This document shows, piece by piece, positions 57,270 through 64,000 of a DNA stretch of 64,000 nt (position 1 is its first letter; each line of letters opens with the position of its first letter). The translations under genes and the position numbers were made by a program. The stretch comes from G963704535 sp963704535 (GTDB lineage: Bacteria; Chloroflexota; Chloroflexia; Chloroflexales; Roseiflexaceae): assembly GCA_963704535.1 (NCBI GenBank), contig OY969916.1, forward strand, positions 10,354,001 through 10,418,000, given 5' to 3'. The notes below the pieces were generated by a model. It saw only the letters and a list, made by a program, of their open reading frames with translations, made no database searches and was not told the origin of the DNA.

Positions 57270-58771
57270 CTGAAGACCTCTACACGAGCGGCGGCCTCAG
57301 CGACCTGCGCGACAACCCTGGCGGCGGTCTCCTGGCTCTGGCGCACACAGTCGGGAATGCCGACGCCCCGGTACGCGCTGCCGCAGAGATACAGCCCCTC
57401 CGGGCACAGCGCCTCGATCGCGGCGACCCGGTCGAGGTGGCCCAGATCGTACTGGGGGTTGGCGCGCGGCCAGCGGTAGATCCGGCTGAAGAGCGGCTCG
57501 GCGGCGATGCCCAGGATCTCGCGCAGTTCCGCCCGCACCAGCGCCAGCAGGTTCGGGTCGTCGAGATCGGCGACCTCGGGGTTGCGCGACCCGCCGACAA
57601 ACACGCGCAGCAGCACCGCGTCGTCGGGCGCGCGATGAGCGATCTTGAGCGACGATACGGTGCAGGCATTGATCCGGCGGCGCTCGCTGTGCGGGATGAC
57701 CAGGCCGTACCCATCGAAGAGGGTGCTCAGGTCGGCGCGGCGGTAGGCCAGCGATACGGTGCCGGTGCTGACGTAGCGGATCTGCCGCAACTGGTCGGCC
57801 AGCTCAGGCTGGAATGGCGCGACAAGGTCGGCGCTGACGAACGCGGGTGTGGTCAGGATCACGGCGTTCGCATACAGCGCCGGGCCATCGTTGAGCTGCA
57901 CGCGGAATGGTTGTTCAGCGCCAGGGGTGTAGCGGATCGCCGCCACGCCGCGCCCGCCGGCTAGGTCGCCGTCCAGTGCCTGCTCCAGCGCGTAAATCAG
58001 CCCGCCGACGCCGCCGCGCAGAGAGACGAACGCAGTAGAACCAGCAACCTTCTGGCGGTTCTTGGTTCTTGGTTCTTGGTTCTTGGTTCGCTGGGCCAGC
58101 ATGCCGCGGATCAGGCTGCCGTGCTGGGCCTCAAGCTCGCGGAAGCGCGGGAAGGTCGCCAGCAAACTCTGGCACTCCGGATCGGCGCTGTGGATGCCGG
58201 CCATGATCGGCTCGGCGATCCGGTCGAGCGCCTCGGCGCCGAGACGGCGGCGGATGAACGCCGCCAGGGTCTCGTCGGCGGCGGCGTGCTTGGGCGGGAT
58301 GAGCAGGTCCAGCGCCATACGCAGCTTGCCGCGCAGCGAGAGCACCGGCGAAAGCGCGAAAGGCAACAGGCGGGTCGGGACTACCAGCGCCAGGCCGTCG
58401 GGCATGGGGCGTGGCTTGCCGTTGACGAGCACATAGACTTTGCGCCCGTGCTCGTTGACGCCGATCAGCTGATCCTCCAGCCCCAGGTCGCGGGCGAGTT
58501 GCACTCCCCAGGGCTTCTGGGTCAGGAATGAGTCTGGGCCACCCTCGACGACGAAGTCGCCCTGCGCGCCGACAACCGTCTCGGTCAGGACCTTGCCGCC
58601 GAATCGCCCCTCGCGCTCGATCACGGTGCAGCGCAGCGGCAGGCCGGCGGCCCGCGCCGCGCGGCGGGCGTAGAAGGCAGCGCTGAGTCCGCTGATGCCA
58701 CCGCCGACGATCACGATATGGGGCGTGCCGGAGGTATCGGGACCTGATCGGGGAGGGGCAAATATCTGCAT
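57266..58771 (-). CDS. hemY: protoporphyrinogen/coproporphyrinogen oxidase (HemY/CgoX type) with repeat insert
   Basis: 501 residues from the ATG at 58771. FAD motif: IVIVGGGISGLSAAFYARRA near 20, then EREGRFGGKVLTE and GGPDSFLTQKPW. The C-terminal FAD-binding stretch is EGLYLCGSAYRGVGIPDCV. It oxidises the porphyrinogen to the porphyrin with FAD and oxygen. Residues about 226-241, QRTKNQEPRTKNRQK, are the in-frame translation of a GTTCTTG 7-mer array (58050-58090), like the intergenic ones. It is the first gene of the heme cluster, behind a strong promoter. With HemQ present, coproporphyrinogen is the likelier substrate. Confidence 0.93.
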   Translation of the reverse strand: MQIFAPPRSGPDTSGTPHIVIVGGGISGLSAAFYARRAARAAGLPLRCTVIEREGRFGGKVLTETVVGAQGDFVVEGGPDSFLTQKPWGVQLARDLGLEDQLIGVNEHGRKVYVLVNGKPRPMPDGLALVVPTRLLPFALSPVLSLRGKLRMALDLLIPPKHAAADETLAAFIRRRLGAEALDRIAEPIMAGIHSADPECQSLLATFPRFRELEAQHGSLIRGMLAQRTKNQEPRTKNRQKVAGSTAFVSLRGGVGGLIYALEQALDGDLAGGRGVAAIRYTPGAEQPFRVQLNDGPALYANAVILTTPAFVSADLVAPFQPELADQLRQIRYVSTGTVSLAYRRADLSTLFDGYGLVIPHSERRRINACTVSSLKIAHRAPDDAVLLRVFVGGSRNPEVADLDDPNLLALVRAELREILGIAAEPLFSRIYRWPRANPQYDLGHLDRVAAIEALCPEGLYLCGSAYRGVGIPDCVRQSQETAARVVAQVAEAAARVEVFR

Positions 58772-59186
58772 GGCAGCTATATCTCTCAAAGCTATCAAAT
58801 CTCTCAAAGCTATCAAAACTATCTTTTACTATAGGGTATCTTAGCGAACGTGTCAAGCCCCCACAAGGTGTAGTCGAGATCCAGACCTTTGGCGTATCGC
58901 TGGCGGCAGTCTAGCGTAGCCGTGTCGTACGATTATCGAACTTGCCGAACCTCACACAACCAGTACGACATTTTACCGCCAGCTGAACTGTACAAATACT
59001 GTTAATCGGTGTTCTATTTCGCATCAACTTTGTGGCGACGGCGGATCAGCCAGTTCGCTGCCGAGGGTCAGAGGTGGCTCAGATCAGGCTCCCGTCAAGC
59101 GGATACAACATAGCCACGAGTATCCTCGTGGCTAGTATACGACAATGGTCAGATATGAAATCGGCCAAATGTATCATCAGGGGCGT
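58772..59186. other. gene-free interval with TCAAAGC/TATCAAA short repeats
   Basis: 58790-58822 holds repeats of CTCAAAGCTATCAAA in the hemY leader. From 58857 to 59186 I see no gene, hairpin or RNA that I can support. A CCACGAG-TATC-CTCGTGG hairpin lies at 59113-59130. Confidence 0.5.
58828..58856 (-). promoter_or_regulatory. sigma-70-type promoter of the heme operon
   Basis: TTGACA (58851-58856), 17-bp spacer, TATAGT (58828-58833) on the minus strand. The start would be near 58821, about 50 bp before the hemY ATG. Confidence 0.8.
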
Positions 59187-59286
59187 GTCAGAAACTGTTT
59201 GAAAAGGGCATTGTCTCACCTACAATTCAGGGTGAATAGAGGCTTCTTGAGGGGCGGCCCCTCAAACTCCCCCTTTTCAGGCAGTC
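59187..59286. repeat. family D joined to family A (copy 11)
   Basis: 59187-59227 is family D in reverse (CAGAAACTGTTTGAAAAGGG). Then AGGCTTCTTGAGGGGCGGC and the family A right arm CTCCCCCTTTTCAGGCAG. The TGA stop of the following SDR gene lies in it. Confidence 0.8.
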
Positions 59287-60008
59287 TCTCGAATATCCAC
59301 GTGGCGCGGCATCACCGACAGCTCGTCGACCCGTAGCGTCGGGGGCAGGGTGCAGGCCCACAACACCGCCTCGGCCACATCGCGTGCGCTCATCAGTTGG
59401 CGGCGGAACTCGGCGCTGGGGTTAAGCGGGTGGATGTCGGTGTTGATCATCCCCAGGAAGAGGGTGGTCACGTAGATATTGTGTGGGCGCAGTTCCTGGC
59501 CTAGCGCTTGCGAGAACCCGGCCAGGGCGAATTTGGAGGCGCAGAAGGGCGCGATATTGGCGACGCCGACCTTGCCGACGCGCGAGCCGACGTTGACGAT
59601 CGTGCCCTCGCGCTGGCGCTTCATGTGCGGGATGACCGCCCGTGCCGCGTAGAAGCTGCCGTGCAGGTTGGTTTCGATGATTGTGCGAAACTCCTCATCG
59701 CCGAACTGCTCGACCGGCGCGACCTTGAGCACGACGCCGGCGCAGTTGACCAGGATATCGATCCGGCCGAACAGGTTGTAGGTGGCCTCGACCAGCCGGC
59801 TCACCTGCTCCGGCTTGGTCACGTCGGTGGGGAACGCCAGCGCGCGGCCGCCCTCGCCGGCGACCTCGCCGACCAGCCACTCTAGTTTATCGCGACGCCG
59901 GGCTGCGGCGGCCACCACCGCTCCTTCGCGCGCCAGCAGCCGGGACGTCTCGTAGCCCACGCCGCTCGACGCCCCGGTGATCACCGCCACCCGTCCCTGT
60001 AACTTCAT
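59277..60008 (-). CDS. short-chain dehydrogenase/reductase lacking the catalytic Tyr
   Basis: 243 residues. Cofactor motif ITGASSGVGYETSRLLA near 10 and VNCAGVV near 88, with Ser in VNVGSRVGKVG. At the YxxxK site the sequence is FCASKFALAGF: the Tyr is replaced by Phe (codon TTC), while the Lys is kept. Classical SDRs need this Tyr as general acid/base, so activity should be strongly reduced or altered. The last residues and stop are supplied by a family A repeat. No partner gene is adjacent. Confidence 0.85.
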   Translation of the reverse strand: MKLQGRVAVITGASSGVGYETSRLLAREGAVVAAAARRRDKLEWLVGEVAGEGGRALAFPTDVTKPEQVSRLVEATYNLFGRIDILVNCAGVVLKVAPVEQFGDEEFRTIIETNLHGSFYAARAVIPHMKRQREGTIVNVGSRVGKVGVANIAPFCASKFALAGFSQALGQELRPHNIYVTTLFLGMINTDIHPLNPSAEFRRQLMSARDVAEAVLWACTLPPTLRVDELSVMPRHVDIRETA

Positions 60009-60051
60009 GTTCGCCTCATCCTGTAGCCGCGAATCGCTGTGTGGTTTCAGC

Positions 60052-60114
60052 CTTTACAATGTGGATGGGGGAGACTGAGGGGGCTGTCCCCTCAAACCCC
60101 CTTTTTCCCAGAGG
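60052..60114. repeat. dispersed palindromic repeat, family A (copy 12)
   Basis: Variant subtype: TTTACAATGTGGATGGGGG, core CTGAGGGGGCTGTCCCCTCA, ACCCCCTTTTTCCCAGAGG. It lies upstream of the SDR start. Confidence 0.8.
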
Positions 60115-60224
60115 CGCCACCCGCACGGGCGATTATACCCGCTGCGCCGCAGGGCGGCAAACTAGCTCTGTTCCGCCAGTTTGGCACAACTATACATGGT
60201 TCTTGTCATACATGATGCGTGTAT

Positions 60225-60255
60225 GGATCCTCACGTTTCACGTTTCACGTTTCGC
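60225..60255. repeat. short tandem repeats, CGTTTCA units
   Basis: ACGTTTCACGTTTCACGTTT at 60233-60252 consists of 7-mers, the complement of the GTGAAAC arrays elsewhere. It lies just upstream of the helicase promoter. Confidence 0.8.
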
Positions 60256-60262
60256 TCGGCGT

Positions 60263-60291
60263 TTGAACGCACCGCGATATTGCGCTATACT
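60263..60291 (+). promoter_or_regulatory. sigma-70-type promoter of the DEAD-box helicase
   Basis: TTGAAC (60263-60268), 17-bp spacer, TATACT (60286-60291). The start would be near 60298, giving a leader of about 144 nt. Confidence 0.75.
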
Positions 60292-60392
60292 ATGGGGCGT
60301 TGGCACCGATCGTGCTGTTCGTGCCCATAGATGAGCGAAGCAAGCCAGCCCGACAATCCTCCACGAGGGCCAACTCATACTGACTGGCTGTC

Positions 60393-60413
60393 GCGCAAGA
60401 GCAGGTCTTGCGC
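60393..60413 (+). promoter_or_regulatory. leader hairpin, terminator-like
   Basis: GCGCAAGA-gcagg-TCTTGCGC, perfect 8-bp stem, followed by GTTTCTGTTGT. It lies 28 bp before the helicase GTG. It could attenuate transcription or be melted by the helicase itself; cold-shock helicase genes are known for long regulatory leaders. Confidence 0.6.
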
Positions 60414-60441
60414 GTTTCTGTTGTAGTAAGGAAAAGTAACT

Positions 60442-62073
60442 GTGTCTCCCAGTTTTGTAGAACTTGGGCTGAGCGAGCCGACGCTGAAGGCGATCACCGA
60501 CCTCGGTTACGAGGAGCCGACCCCGATCCAGGCCCGCACGATCAGCCGCATGCTTGAGGGCGCCGATGTGATCGCCCAAGCCCAGACCGGCACCGGCAAA
60601 ACCGCCGCCTTTGCGCTGCCGATCATTGAGAAGCTCGATGCCCTGGCGCGCACGCCGCAGGCGCTGGTCCTGACGCCGACGCGCGAGCTGGCCGTCCAGG
60701 TCGCCGAGGCGTTTCACTCCTATGGCAAGTATCACCGCACCACGATCCTGCCGGTCTACGGCGGCCAGCCGATCGAGCGGCAACTGCGCGCGCTCACCCA
60801 GGGCGTCCACGTGGTCGTCGGCACGCCGGGGCGCTTGCTGGACCACATCCGGCGCGGCACGCTGAAGCTCGACCAGGTTCGCACCGTGGTGCTGGATGAG
60901 GCCGACGAGATGCTCGACATGGGCTTTATTGAAGATATCGAGGCGATCCTCCAGGAGACGCCGGAGACCCGCCAGACGGCGCTGTTCTCGGCCACGATAC
61001 CCGGCCCGATCGCCGAGCTGGCCCGGCGCTACATGCGCGACCCGCAGCGGATCACCATCCAGTCGGAGCAGATGACCGTGCCGCAGGTCCGGCAGGTGTA
61101 CTACGAGGTCGGCGGACGCGACAAGTTCGAGGTGCTGGGGCGCATCCTTGATTTCGAGATGCCGCCCTCGGCGATCATCTTCTGCCGCACCAAGAGCGAG
61201 GTCGACTCGCTGGGCGAGCGGCTGATCGCCCGCGCGTTCCCGGCCGAGACGCTGCACGGCGACCTGAGCCAGGTGCAGCGCGACCGGGTGATGGGCCGCT
61301 TTCGGAGCGGGCAGGTCGAGCTGCTGGTGGCGACCGACGTCGCGGCGCGCGGGCTGGACATCGAGCATGTCTCGCATGTGATCAACTACGATATCCCGCT
61401 CGACGCGGAGATCTACGTCCACCGGATCGGTCGCACCGGGCGGGCAGGCCGGACCGGCTGCGCGGTCACGCTGGTGACGCCGCGCGAGCGGCGGCTGCTG
61501 CACACGATCGAGCGCGTCACCGGCGCGCCGATCCAGCGCCTACGCCTGCCGACGATCGCCGATGTGATGGCGCGCAGGCGCGAGTCGTTCAAGGAGACGC
61601 TGCGCGAAACGATCCTGGAGGGCGGGCTGGAACTCTACACGATCATGGCCGAGGAGCTGGGCGAGGAGTACAGCCCGACCGATCTGGCGGCGGCGGCGTT
61701 CAAGCTGCTGCTGGGCGAGCCGCAGGACGAGAGCCAGGACGCGCTGGCCGAGCAGGAGATCGAGCGGTTCGAGGACGAGCGCGACGGTCGCCCGCGACGG
61801 CGGCGCGACCGTGAGTTCGGGCCGGAGCGCGGCATGATGCGGCTGTACATCGATGTGGGCCGCGATGACGGCGTGCGCCCAGCCGATATCGTCGGCGCGA
61901 TCGCCAATGAGGCCAATATTCCCGGCCGTGCGATCGGGGTGATCGAGCTGTTCGAGCGCTTCTCATTCGTCGAGGTGCCCAGCAACCTGTCTGATCGAGT
62001 GCTGCGCGCCCTCAAGCGAACGACGATCCGTGGCCGCAAGATCGCGCCGAGCACGACTAGGCCGAAGCGGTGA
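60442..62073 (+). CDS. DEAD-box RNA helicase, CsdA/DeaD-like
   Basis: 543 residues from a GTG at 60442 (AAGG upstream). All helicase motifs are present: Q motif FVELGLSEPTLKAI...PTPIQ, motif I AQTGTGKTAAF, Ia PTRELAVQ, II VLDEADEML, III SATIP, IV IIFCRTKSEVD, V ATDVAARGLDIEHV and VI HRIGRTGRAGR. A charged linker (DERDGRPRRRRDREFGPE) precedes a C-terminal DbpA-type RNA-binding domain (MMRLYIDVGRDDGVRPADIV...VEVPSNLSDRVLRAL). It remodels structured RNA, probably ribosomal precursors or mRNA at low temperature. Confidence 0.95.
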   Translation: MSPSFVELGLSEPTLKAITDLGYEEPTPIQARTISRMLEGADVIAQAQTGTGKTAAFALPIIEKLDALARTPQALVLTPTRELAVQVAEAFHSYGKYHRTTILPVYGGQPIERQLRALTQGVHVVVGTPGRLLDHIRRGTLKLDQVRTVVLDEADEMLDMGFIEDIEAILQETPETRQTALFSATIPGPIAELARRYMRDPQRITIQSEQMTVPQVRQVYYEVGGRDKFEVLGRILDFEMPPSAIIFCRTKSEVDSLGERLIARAFPAETLHGDLSQVQRDRVMGRFRSGQVELLVATDVAARGLDIEHVSHVINYDIPLDAEIYVHRIGRTGRAGRTGCAVTLVTPRERRLLHTIERVTGAPIQRLRLPTIADVMARRRESFKETLRETILEGGLELYTIMAEELGEEYSPTDLAAAAFKLLLGEPQDESQDALAEQEIERFEDERDGRPRRRRDREFGPERGMMRLYIDVGRDDGVRPADIVGAIANEANIPGRAIGVIELFERFSFVEVPSNLSDRVLRALKRTTIRGRKIAPSTTRPKR

Positions 62074-62090
62074 AGGGGTGAGGGGGTGAA

Positions 62091-62126
62091 GGGGTGAAAG
62101 GGAAAGAGATATCACCCTTTCACCCC
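62091..62126. terminator. hairpin in GGTGAAGG repeats
   Basis: GGGGTGAAAGGG (62091-62102) pairs with CCCTTTCACCCC (62115-62126). It lies between the convergent helicase and hydrolase genes and is part of a GTGAAGG-type array (62070-62130). Confidence 0.7.
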
Positions 62127-62143
62127 CTCATCTTGTCATCTTG

Positions 62144-62965
62144 TTACCATGTTCCCCCGCTCTTACTCCCCGCCCCGCGTTGGGACTGGCGCTCCCACAG
62201 CGACTCGATCGCGGCGTTGAATGCGTTGGGCTGCTCCAGGTTACTCATGTGGCCGGCGTTGCGGATCTCGGTCAGGCGGCTGTTGGGGATGGCGTCGCGC
62301 ATGCTCCGCGAGTCGTCCGGCGGCGTCAGCGCGTCCTCGGCGCCGACGATGATCAGCGTCGGGACGGCGATCGTCGGCAGTAGCGGCGTGGAGTCCGGGC
62401 GGGCGGCCATGGCCCGCAGCGCGGCGGCGATGCCGCGGCGGTCATTGGCCTCGATGATGCGCCGCGTCTCGTCGCGCAGGGCCTGGGGCGCGGAAGGCGC
62501 GAATAGCTTGGGCAACATCACGTCGGCGATGGCGCCCGGCCCCTGCTCCTCGGCCAGTTGCGCGTTCTTATGGCGGCCTTGGCGGCCCTCCTCGGTATCC
62601 GGCTGGGGGCGCGTGTCGGCCAGCACCAGCGCGGCGACCCGCTCGTAGTGGCGCCGCAGGAACGCGAAGCTGATGTAGCCGCCCATCGAGAGCCCGATCA
62701 GCGTGACTCGCTCCAGCCCCAGCCGGTCGAGCAGCGCGGCCAGGTCGTCGGCGTACTGGTCCATGCTGACCTCGGCGTCGCCAAGCTCGGTGGCGCCGAG
62801 GCCGCGCAGGTCGGGCGCAATCACGCGGCGGCTGCTGGCTAGGGCCGCGATCTGGGGCTCCCACATTGCGCTACTGAGCGGGAAGCCGTGGACCAGCAGC
62901 AGCGGCTCGCCGCCGCCCTCGTCGCGGTAGGCCATACGAATGTCGTTGATGGTGGTCGTTTGCAT
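62144..62965 (-). CDS. alpha/beta-hydrolase
   Basis: 273 residues from the ATG at 62965 with AAGGAG upstream. Hydrolase landmarks: LLLVHGFPLSSAMWEPQI (oxyanion HG) near 23, VIAPDLRGLG near 50, nucleophile elbow LIGLSMGGYISF (Ser) near 90, an acid in VGAEDALTPPDDS near 210 and the catalytic His in RNAGHMSNLEQP near 240. The lap domain between 120 and 190 is of normal size. It resembles 3-oxoadipate enol-lactonase and related esterases; substrate unknown. The longer frame upstream is GTGAAAC repeat sequence and not used. Confidence 0.92.
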   Translation of the reverse strand: MQTTTINDIRMAYRDEGGGEPLLLVHGFPLSSAMWEPQIAALASSRRVIAPDLRGLGATELGDAEVSMDQYADDLAALLDRLGLERVTLIGLSMGGYISFAFLRRHYERVAALVLADTRPQPDTEEGRQGRHKNAQLAEEQGPGAIADVMLPKLFAPSAPQALRDETRRIIEANDRRGIAAALRAMAARPDSTPLLPTIAVPTLIIVGAEDALTPPDDSRSMRDAIPNSRLTEIRNAGHMSNLEQPNAFNAAIESLWERQSQRGAGSKSGGTW

Positions 62966-63044
62966 CGGCTGCTCCTTTCTTGCTGCGTTGCGGTAGTATA
63001 TCACGTTCGTGCGCGGGTTCTGTGCTATACTCGACGGCGGATTT

Positions 63045-63100
63045 ACGTGAAACGTGAAGCGTGAAGCGTGAAACGTGAAGCGTGAAGCGTGATTATCCGC
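63045..63100. repeat. short tandem repeats, GTGAAGC/GTGAAAC 7-mers
   Basis: Seven consecutive 7-mers, GTGAAAC, GTGAAGC, GTGAAGC, GTGAAAC and so on, lie upstream of the hydrolase gene. Confidence 0.85.
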
Positions 63101-63127
63101 ACTCCCGTGCAATAACAGACAGTCGGC

Positions 63128-63191
63128 AAAACCCTGCGGGTCTGCCGCACGGGCGCATCAAGCCGGATACGCAGCAAACTCGCAGGGTTTG
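63128..63191. repeat. inverted repeat AAACCCTGCG / CGCAGGGTTT
   Basis: A 10-bp stem encloses about 40 bases with GTCTGCCGCACGGGCGCATC. The form suggests a REP-like element or a small structured RNA. There is no terminator T-run. Confidence 0.55.
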
Positions 63192-63230
63192 GGGTGGCTG
63201 TGGCGGGCATTGCCACCGCGTGTTCGGCGG

Positions 63231-63313
63231 GGGCGAATACAAGATTCGCCCTTTCGATGATTTCGATGCCGCGTTGTCATTGTGTTCGGCGGGGGCGAAT
63301 ACAAGATTCGCCC
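63231..63313. repeat. GGGCGAAT...ATTCGCCC palindromes (family C, two copies)
   Basis: GGGCGAAT-acaag-ATTCGCCC at 63231-63251 and again at 63293-63313, with shared flanks TGTTCGGCGG and TTTCGATGAT (62-bp direct repeat). The 489-bp gap 62966-63454 contains only these repeats and the elements listed separately. Confidence 0.85.
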
Positions 63314-63454
63314 TTTCGATGATTCTCGTCGCTGCCCGCGTTGTCGGCGGCGGGCCACCGCACCTGGCATCCGGTCGCGCTGGTATGATATGAGATGAAC
63401 ATTCCGGTATACGCAGGACTATGTTGTGTCAATGGAAAAGGATGAAACAACTGT

Positions 63455-64000
63455 ATGTCGGGCATCTCTGAGCAAGATTCGATTGCTATGGATCGTGGCC
63501 CGGGGGCGCGGGCGGGCGGGCCGCCGTCGCTGGGGAGGTTGCTGTGGGTTTGGCTGGGGCTGGGCGCGCAGTCATTCGGCGGCGGCACGGCGACGCTGTA
63601 CCTGATCAGGCGCGCGGTGGTGGAGCGGCACGGCTGGCTGACCGACGAGGAGTTCACCCGCGACTGGGCGATTTGCCAGGTGGCGCCCGGCATCAATTTG
63701 CTGGGGCTGACCACGCTGATCGGCTGGAAGGTGGCCGGCGCGCCGGGGGTGGCGCTGGCGCTGCTGGGGCTGCTGCTGCCGAGCGTGGCGATCACGGTGC
63801 TGCTGACTGCGGCCTATGCCGGCATCCGGCAACTGGCGGTGGTGCAGGAGGCGCTACGGGGGATCGTGCCGGCGACGGCCGGGCTGGGGCTGCTGATGGC
63901 GGTGAAGCTGGCTCGGCCGGTGCTGGCCGAGAGCCGGCGCGAGGGCCGCGCGATCCTGGTGTTGAGTTGGGCGCTGCTGCTGGGCAGCGGCCTGGCCGTC
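63455..64000 (+). CDS. chromate transporter (CHR family), 5' part
   Basis: 182 residues are visible before the window ends. They include LLWVWLGLGAQSFGGGTATL near 30-49, the FGG motif typical of ChrA, GWLTDEEFTRDWAICQVAPG near 60-80 and NLLGLTTLIGWKVAGAPG, then further spans (LALLGLLLPSVAITVLL). ChrA-type proteins export chromate or transport sulfate-like anions. The start at 63455 follows AAGGATG. An N-terminal extension of about 20 polar, glycine-rich residues precedes the first span. Confidence 0.88.
   Translation, partial: MSGISEQDSIAMDRGPGARAGGPPSLGRLLWVWLGLGAQSFGGGTATLYLIRRAVVERHGWLTDEEFTRDWAICQVAPGINLLGLTTLIGWKVAGAPGVALALLGLLLPSVAITVLLTAAYAGIRQLAVVQEALRGIVPATAGLGLLMAVKLARPVLAESRREGRAILVLSWALLLGSGLAV

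Noticed and set aside
1..64000. tRNA and rRNA genes
   Set aside because: I looked for rRNA signature segments and tRNA TPsiC-loop/CCA patterns and saw none convincing. A covariance-model scan would settle this for tRNAs.

Overview
The window looks like chromosomal DNA of a Chloroflexota bacterium, probably class Chloroflexia (inference). The reasons are high G+C, the set of protein families (STAND-type regulators, Ala/Pro/Thr-linker lipoproteins, dynamin-like GTPases, a HemY/HemQ-type heme cluster) and an unusual load of short intergenic repeats. I see no rRNA, tRNA or CRISPR array. At least six genes carry a clean one-base indel, including the essential-looking hemH, so part of the breakage may be sequencing or assembly error.

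Layout. 1-4.3 kb: a truncated XRE/STAND/TPR regulator, a small protein, a decayed 3' scrap of comM, a lone receiver protein and a hypothetical protein. 4.4-10.7 kb (minus strand): a sugar-uptake operon of GntR regulator, lipoprotein binding protein (two frameshifts), two permeases and a zinc alcohol dehydrogenase, with a promoter whose spacer contains a palindromic operator. 10.8-15.3 kb: gene remnants, comM, and a PAS-PAS histidine kinase.

15.7-26.7 kb is the most interesting block: an M48-type metallopeptidase followed on the same strand by four large dynamin-like GTPases with short gaps. One has a degenerate P-loop (Lys to Arg). One has Asn in place of Asp in both G3 and G4, plus an N-terminal region resembling effector-associated/death-like domains. 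Two carry zinc ribbons. An IS630-family element sits exactly in the TAG stop codon of the third GTPase and leaves the protein unchanged. I infer a membrane-remodelling stress or defence system.

27-45 kb is mixed housekeeping and accessory DNA: DtxR/MntR regulator and two-domain multicopper oxidase, thiolase, a candidate ~80-nt small RNA or attenuator, signal peptidase, HtpG, a tnpB-only transposon, FabG, an OmpR-type regulator, a broken cyclase-like protein, a glycosyltransferase. 45-50 kb: Ser/Thr kinase, Crp-family regulator, sigma-like protein. 50-58.9 kb (minus strand): heme cluster hemY-HTH-sensor-hemA-hemQ-hemE-hemH-hemC-hemD behind a strong promoter. The gene set fits the coproporphyrin-dependent route. 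59-64 kb: an SDR with Phe at the catalytic Tyr, a DEAD-box helicase with a structured leader, an alpha/beta hydrolase and the start of a chromate transporter.

Two repeat systems pervade the window. One is a ~60-bp palindromic family with a TTGAGGGG/CCCCTCAA core at gene borders. The other consists of tandem ~7-bp units usually arranged as inverted pairs, so that they can form long hairpins. The second kind has also entered hemE and hemY in frame.
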